This document shows positions 4,517 through 6,408 of a DNA stretch of 6,408 nucleotides, piece after piece. Position numbers and translations under genes: made by a program. Each line of letters opens with the position of its first letter. Position 1 is the stretch's first letter. Below the pieces are notes generated by a model that did no database searches, was not told where the DNA came from, and worked only from the letters and a program-made list of their open reading frames with translations. The DNA comes from Clostridia bacterium (GTDB lineage: Bacteria > Bacillota > Clostridia > Oscillospirales > CAG-382): the NCBI GenBank assembly GCA_017397605.1, contig JAFQII010000057.1, forward strand, positions 1 to 6,408. Reading direction: 5' to 3'.

Positions 4517-5972
4517 GACCGGTATTACATATACGGTTTCGGGAAGCACGGAGCAAACGATCTCCGATATCGTATACGATACCCGCAAACCGCTGTCGCC
4601 GGATACACTGTTTGTTTGCATCGAGGGCTTCACCTTTGACGGACACAGCTATGCCGAAGAAGCATACGGCAAGGGCGTCCGCGTATTTGCCGCGCAGAAA
4701 CCGCTTGCGCTCCCCGATGATGCCACGGTCATTTTAACTGAATGCACGCGCAAATTTCTGGCAAGCGCTTCTGCCTCTCTCTTTGATCATCCCGCCGAAA
4801 AACTTTTTACAGTTGCAATTACGGGTACCAAGGGCAAAACGAGCACTTCCTTTATGCTCAAAAGCATTCTGGAGGATGCGGGCATTCCGACCGGAGTAGT
4901 GGGTTCTACCGGCGTATATTACAACGGTATTTTTGAGGAAACAAGCAACACAACACCGGAGTCGTATCTGCTGCAAAAGCTTTATAAAAAAATGTCAGAT
5001 GCGGGATGTAAGGCCGTGATCATTGAGGCGGCTTCACAAGGCTTTAAACTGCACCGAACCTACGGCATCCATTTTGATGTCGGCATCTTCACCAACATTT
5101 CCCCCGACCATATCGGCAAAAACGAACACAAGGATTTTGAAGAATACCTCGCATGCAAAAAGATGCTGTTTGCACAGTGCGATCACTGTTATGTCAATGC
5201 GGACGATCCACATTTTGAAGAGATTGTTTCGGATGCAAACTGTCCGATCACACTGTTTGGTTCTTGCGAGGATGCCGCCTTCCGCGGGATTCTGCTTTCA
5301 TTCGGTACAGAGAATCATCAATTAAAAACGGCTTTCCGTGCAATTTGCCGCGAGAAAGAGATCGATGTTGATCTGGGTGTTCCCGGGCAGTTCTCGGTAT
5401 GGAACGCCTTGGCGGCAATCGCCGTCGCTTACGACAAAGGCATCTCCAAAGATGCAATTTGCAACGGACTCAGACACGTCCGCGTGCGCGGCAGAATGGA
5501 GATTGTTCCGATCGATGTTCCTTACACCGTGATTATCGATGCGGCGCACGAGGAATTCAGTTGCCGCAGTCTGTTTGACACGATCAAAAAATACAACCCC
5601 AACCGCATCATCTCCGTGTTTGGTTGCGGCGGCAACCGTTCCAAGCTTCGCCGCTACGGCATGGGCGCTGCAATCGGCGAAAACTCCGATCTTTCGATCA
5701 TTACCTCCGATAACTCTCGTTTGGAGAAAACCGAAGATATCATTGATGATATATTGGTTGGTATGAAGCCCACAGGCGGTAAGTACGAGATTATCGTCGA
5801 TCGAAAAACCGCAATACAAAAAGCCCTCACCATAGCTGATAAGGGCGATTGCATTCTTTTGATCGGAAAAGGTCACGAGACCTATGAGGATATCGGCGGC
5901 ATCAAGCGGCCGTTTGACGAAAAACAGATCGTCCTGGATTTTATCGCGGAAGGTATGCTTCAAGGTAATTGA
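4485..5972 (+). CDS. murE: MurE-family Mur ligase (UDP-MurNAc-tripeptide synthetase-like)
   Basis: A 495-aa ATP-dependent amide ligase. MurE adds the third residue (meso-DAP or L-Lys) to UDP-MurNAc-L-Ala-D-Glu in the cytosol. All three domains are present: an N-terminal domain with SDIVYDTRK (27-35); a central ATPase domain with P-loop TGTKGKTS (113-120), NTTPES (155-160), EAASQ (181-185), NISPDH (204-209) and the likely carbamoylated Lys225 in YLACKKMLF; and a C-terminal domain with GRME (336-339), DAAH (352-355), DNSR (409-412) and GKGHETYE (461-468). The TGTKGKT loop, the Gln in place of the usual SSH His, and the HRTYGIHFDVGIF stretch resemble streptococcal Lys-type MurE, whereas DNxR and GKGHE are the DAP-recognition type. 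The start at 4485 has GGAG (4471-4474) 10 nt upstream inside the dapF-like gene, so coupling is likely. Pairing with an epimerase points to DAP or a similar diamino acid as the added residue. A second, non-housekeeping MurE is possible. Confidence 0.85.
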   Translation: MTLKNLLAGIKTGITYTVSGSTEQTISDIVYDTRKPLSPDTLFVCIEGFTFDGHSYAEEAYGKGVRVFAAQKPLALPDDATVILTECTRKFLASASASLFDHPAEKLFTVAITGTKGKTSTSFMLKSILEDAGIPTGVVGSTGVYYNGIFEETSNTTPESYLLQKLYKKMSDAGCKAVIIEAASQGFKLHRTYGIHFDVGIFTNISPDHIGKNEHKDFEEYLACKKMLFAQCDHCYVNADDPHFEEIVSDANCPITLFGSCEDAAFRGILLSFGTENHQLKTAFRAICREKEIDVDLGVPGQFSVWNALAAIAVAYDKGISKDAICNGLRHVRVRGRMEIVPIDVPYTVIIDAAHEEFSCRSLFDTIKKYNPNRIISVFGCGGNRSKLRRYGMGAAIGENSDLSIITSDNSRLEKTEDIIDDILVGMKPTGGKYEIIVDRKTAIQKALTIADKGDCILLIGKGHETYEDIGGIKRPFDEKQIVLDFIAEGMLQGN

Positions 5973-6408
5973 TCGAAAAACCCTTTTCACTGAATTTGCG
6001 TTCATATTCCGTTTCGATATTATCCGCATTCAGCTCGCTGTTGTGCACATCAAAACAGACTTTTTCCAACACAAATCCCGAAGCGGGAAACGTTTGCAGC
6101 GAAAAATCAAACAACGGACGGTTATCCGTCTTAAAGCAGATCCTTGCGTCCGGTGCCAGGATCTGTTTGTATTTTTCCAAGAATGTGCAGGATGTCAGCC
6201 GTTTTTCACGATCGCGGTTTTTGGGCCACGGATCGCTGAAATTGAGATACAGACGGCTGACGGAATGCGGCGGAAGAATCTCGTGAATCTTGCCTGCGTT
6301 GGCATTGAGGAACTTGAGATTTTTGCAATCTTCGTTGGCACATTTTTCCATTGCCATCAGCAAAGCATCCGTGATCAACTCAACCGCAAGCAAACGCTTG
6401 CCGTCGAC
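5941..6408 (-). CDS. trmB: tRNA (guanine-N7)-methyltransferase, C-terminal part (cut by window edge)
   Basis: The last 155 codons of TrmB, which uses S-adenosylmethionine to make 7-methylguanosine at position 46 in the variable loop of tRNAs. Counting in the visible fragment, the diagnostic motifs are LYLNFSDPWPKNR (53-65) followed by E-KRLT, the FKTDNRPLF strand (92-100), and ETEYERKFSEKG (132-143). Roughly the first 55-60 residues, including the main SAM-binding glycine loop, lie beyond position 6408; the frame is open to the edge (VDGKRLLAVE...), so the TTG at 6393 is not the real start. The gene converges on the Mur ligase gene and their 3' ends overlap by 32 nt, leaving no room for a separate terminator between them. 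It is functionally unrelated to its neighbour. Confidence 0.93.
   Translation of the reverse strand, partial: VDGKRLLAVELITDALLMAMEKCANEDCKNLKFLNANAGKIHEILPPHSVSRLYLNFSDPWPKNRDREKRLTSCTFLEKYKQILAPDARICFKTDNRPLFDFSLQTFPASGFVLEKVCFDVHNSELNADNIETEYERKFSEKGFSINYLEAYLPR

Noticed and set aside
5322..6029. 235-codon open frame on the minus strand
   Set aside because: Antisense to the Mur ligase C-terminal half and overlapping the end of trmB in another frame; its translation has no family features.

Overview
The window reads as chromosomal DNA from a low-to-mid GC Firmicute, most likely an anaerobic Clostridia-type gut bacterium. The evidence is strong GGAGG-type Shine-Dalgarno sites, very AT-rich intergenic stretches with sigma-A-like promoters, lipobox lipoproteins of the large (about 500 aa) clostridial ABC solute-binding type, and genes for meso-diaminopimelate-type peptidoglycan. 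There are six real protein genes, two cut by the window edges. I see no RNA gene, insertion sequence, CRISPR array or phage remnant.

Left part, minus strand (1-3592): a leftward operon starts from a promoter at about 3564-3592. It carries a YfbR-type 5'-deoxynucleotidase (start corrected to a GTG at 3529), a TIM-barrel sugar-phosphate isomerase/epimerase-family protein, and a 503-aa lipoprotein solute-binding protein. It ends in a strong hairpin terminator at 517-549. A second, paralogous solute-binding lipoprotein starts just beyond, at 430, from its own promoter and runs off the left edge. Uptake and metabolism of a carbohydrate-like ligand is the likely theme. No permease or ATPase gene is in view.

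Right part, plus strand (3632-5972): a divergently transcribed two-gene unit encodes a DapF-family epimerase and a MurE-family Mur ligase, overlapping by 32 nt and so probably translationally coupled. Both keep the core catalytic residues of their families but depart from consensus at conserved positions. The ligase has streptococcal (Lys-type) MurE features in its N-terminal and central domains and DAP-type recognition motifs (DNxR, GKGHE) in its C-terminal domain. A dedicated pair that makes and attaches meso-DAP or a related amino acid is the natural reading, and is the most interesting thing in the window.

Right edge, minus strand (5941-6408): the C-terminal part of TrmB, the tRNA (guanine-N7)-methyltransferase, converges on and overlaps the Mur ligase gene by 32 nt.

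The 144-nt region between the divergent units (3530-3673) holds both promoters and a 13-bp direct repeat spaced by 31 bp that is a candidate operator.
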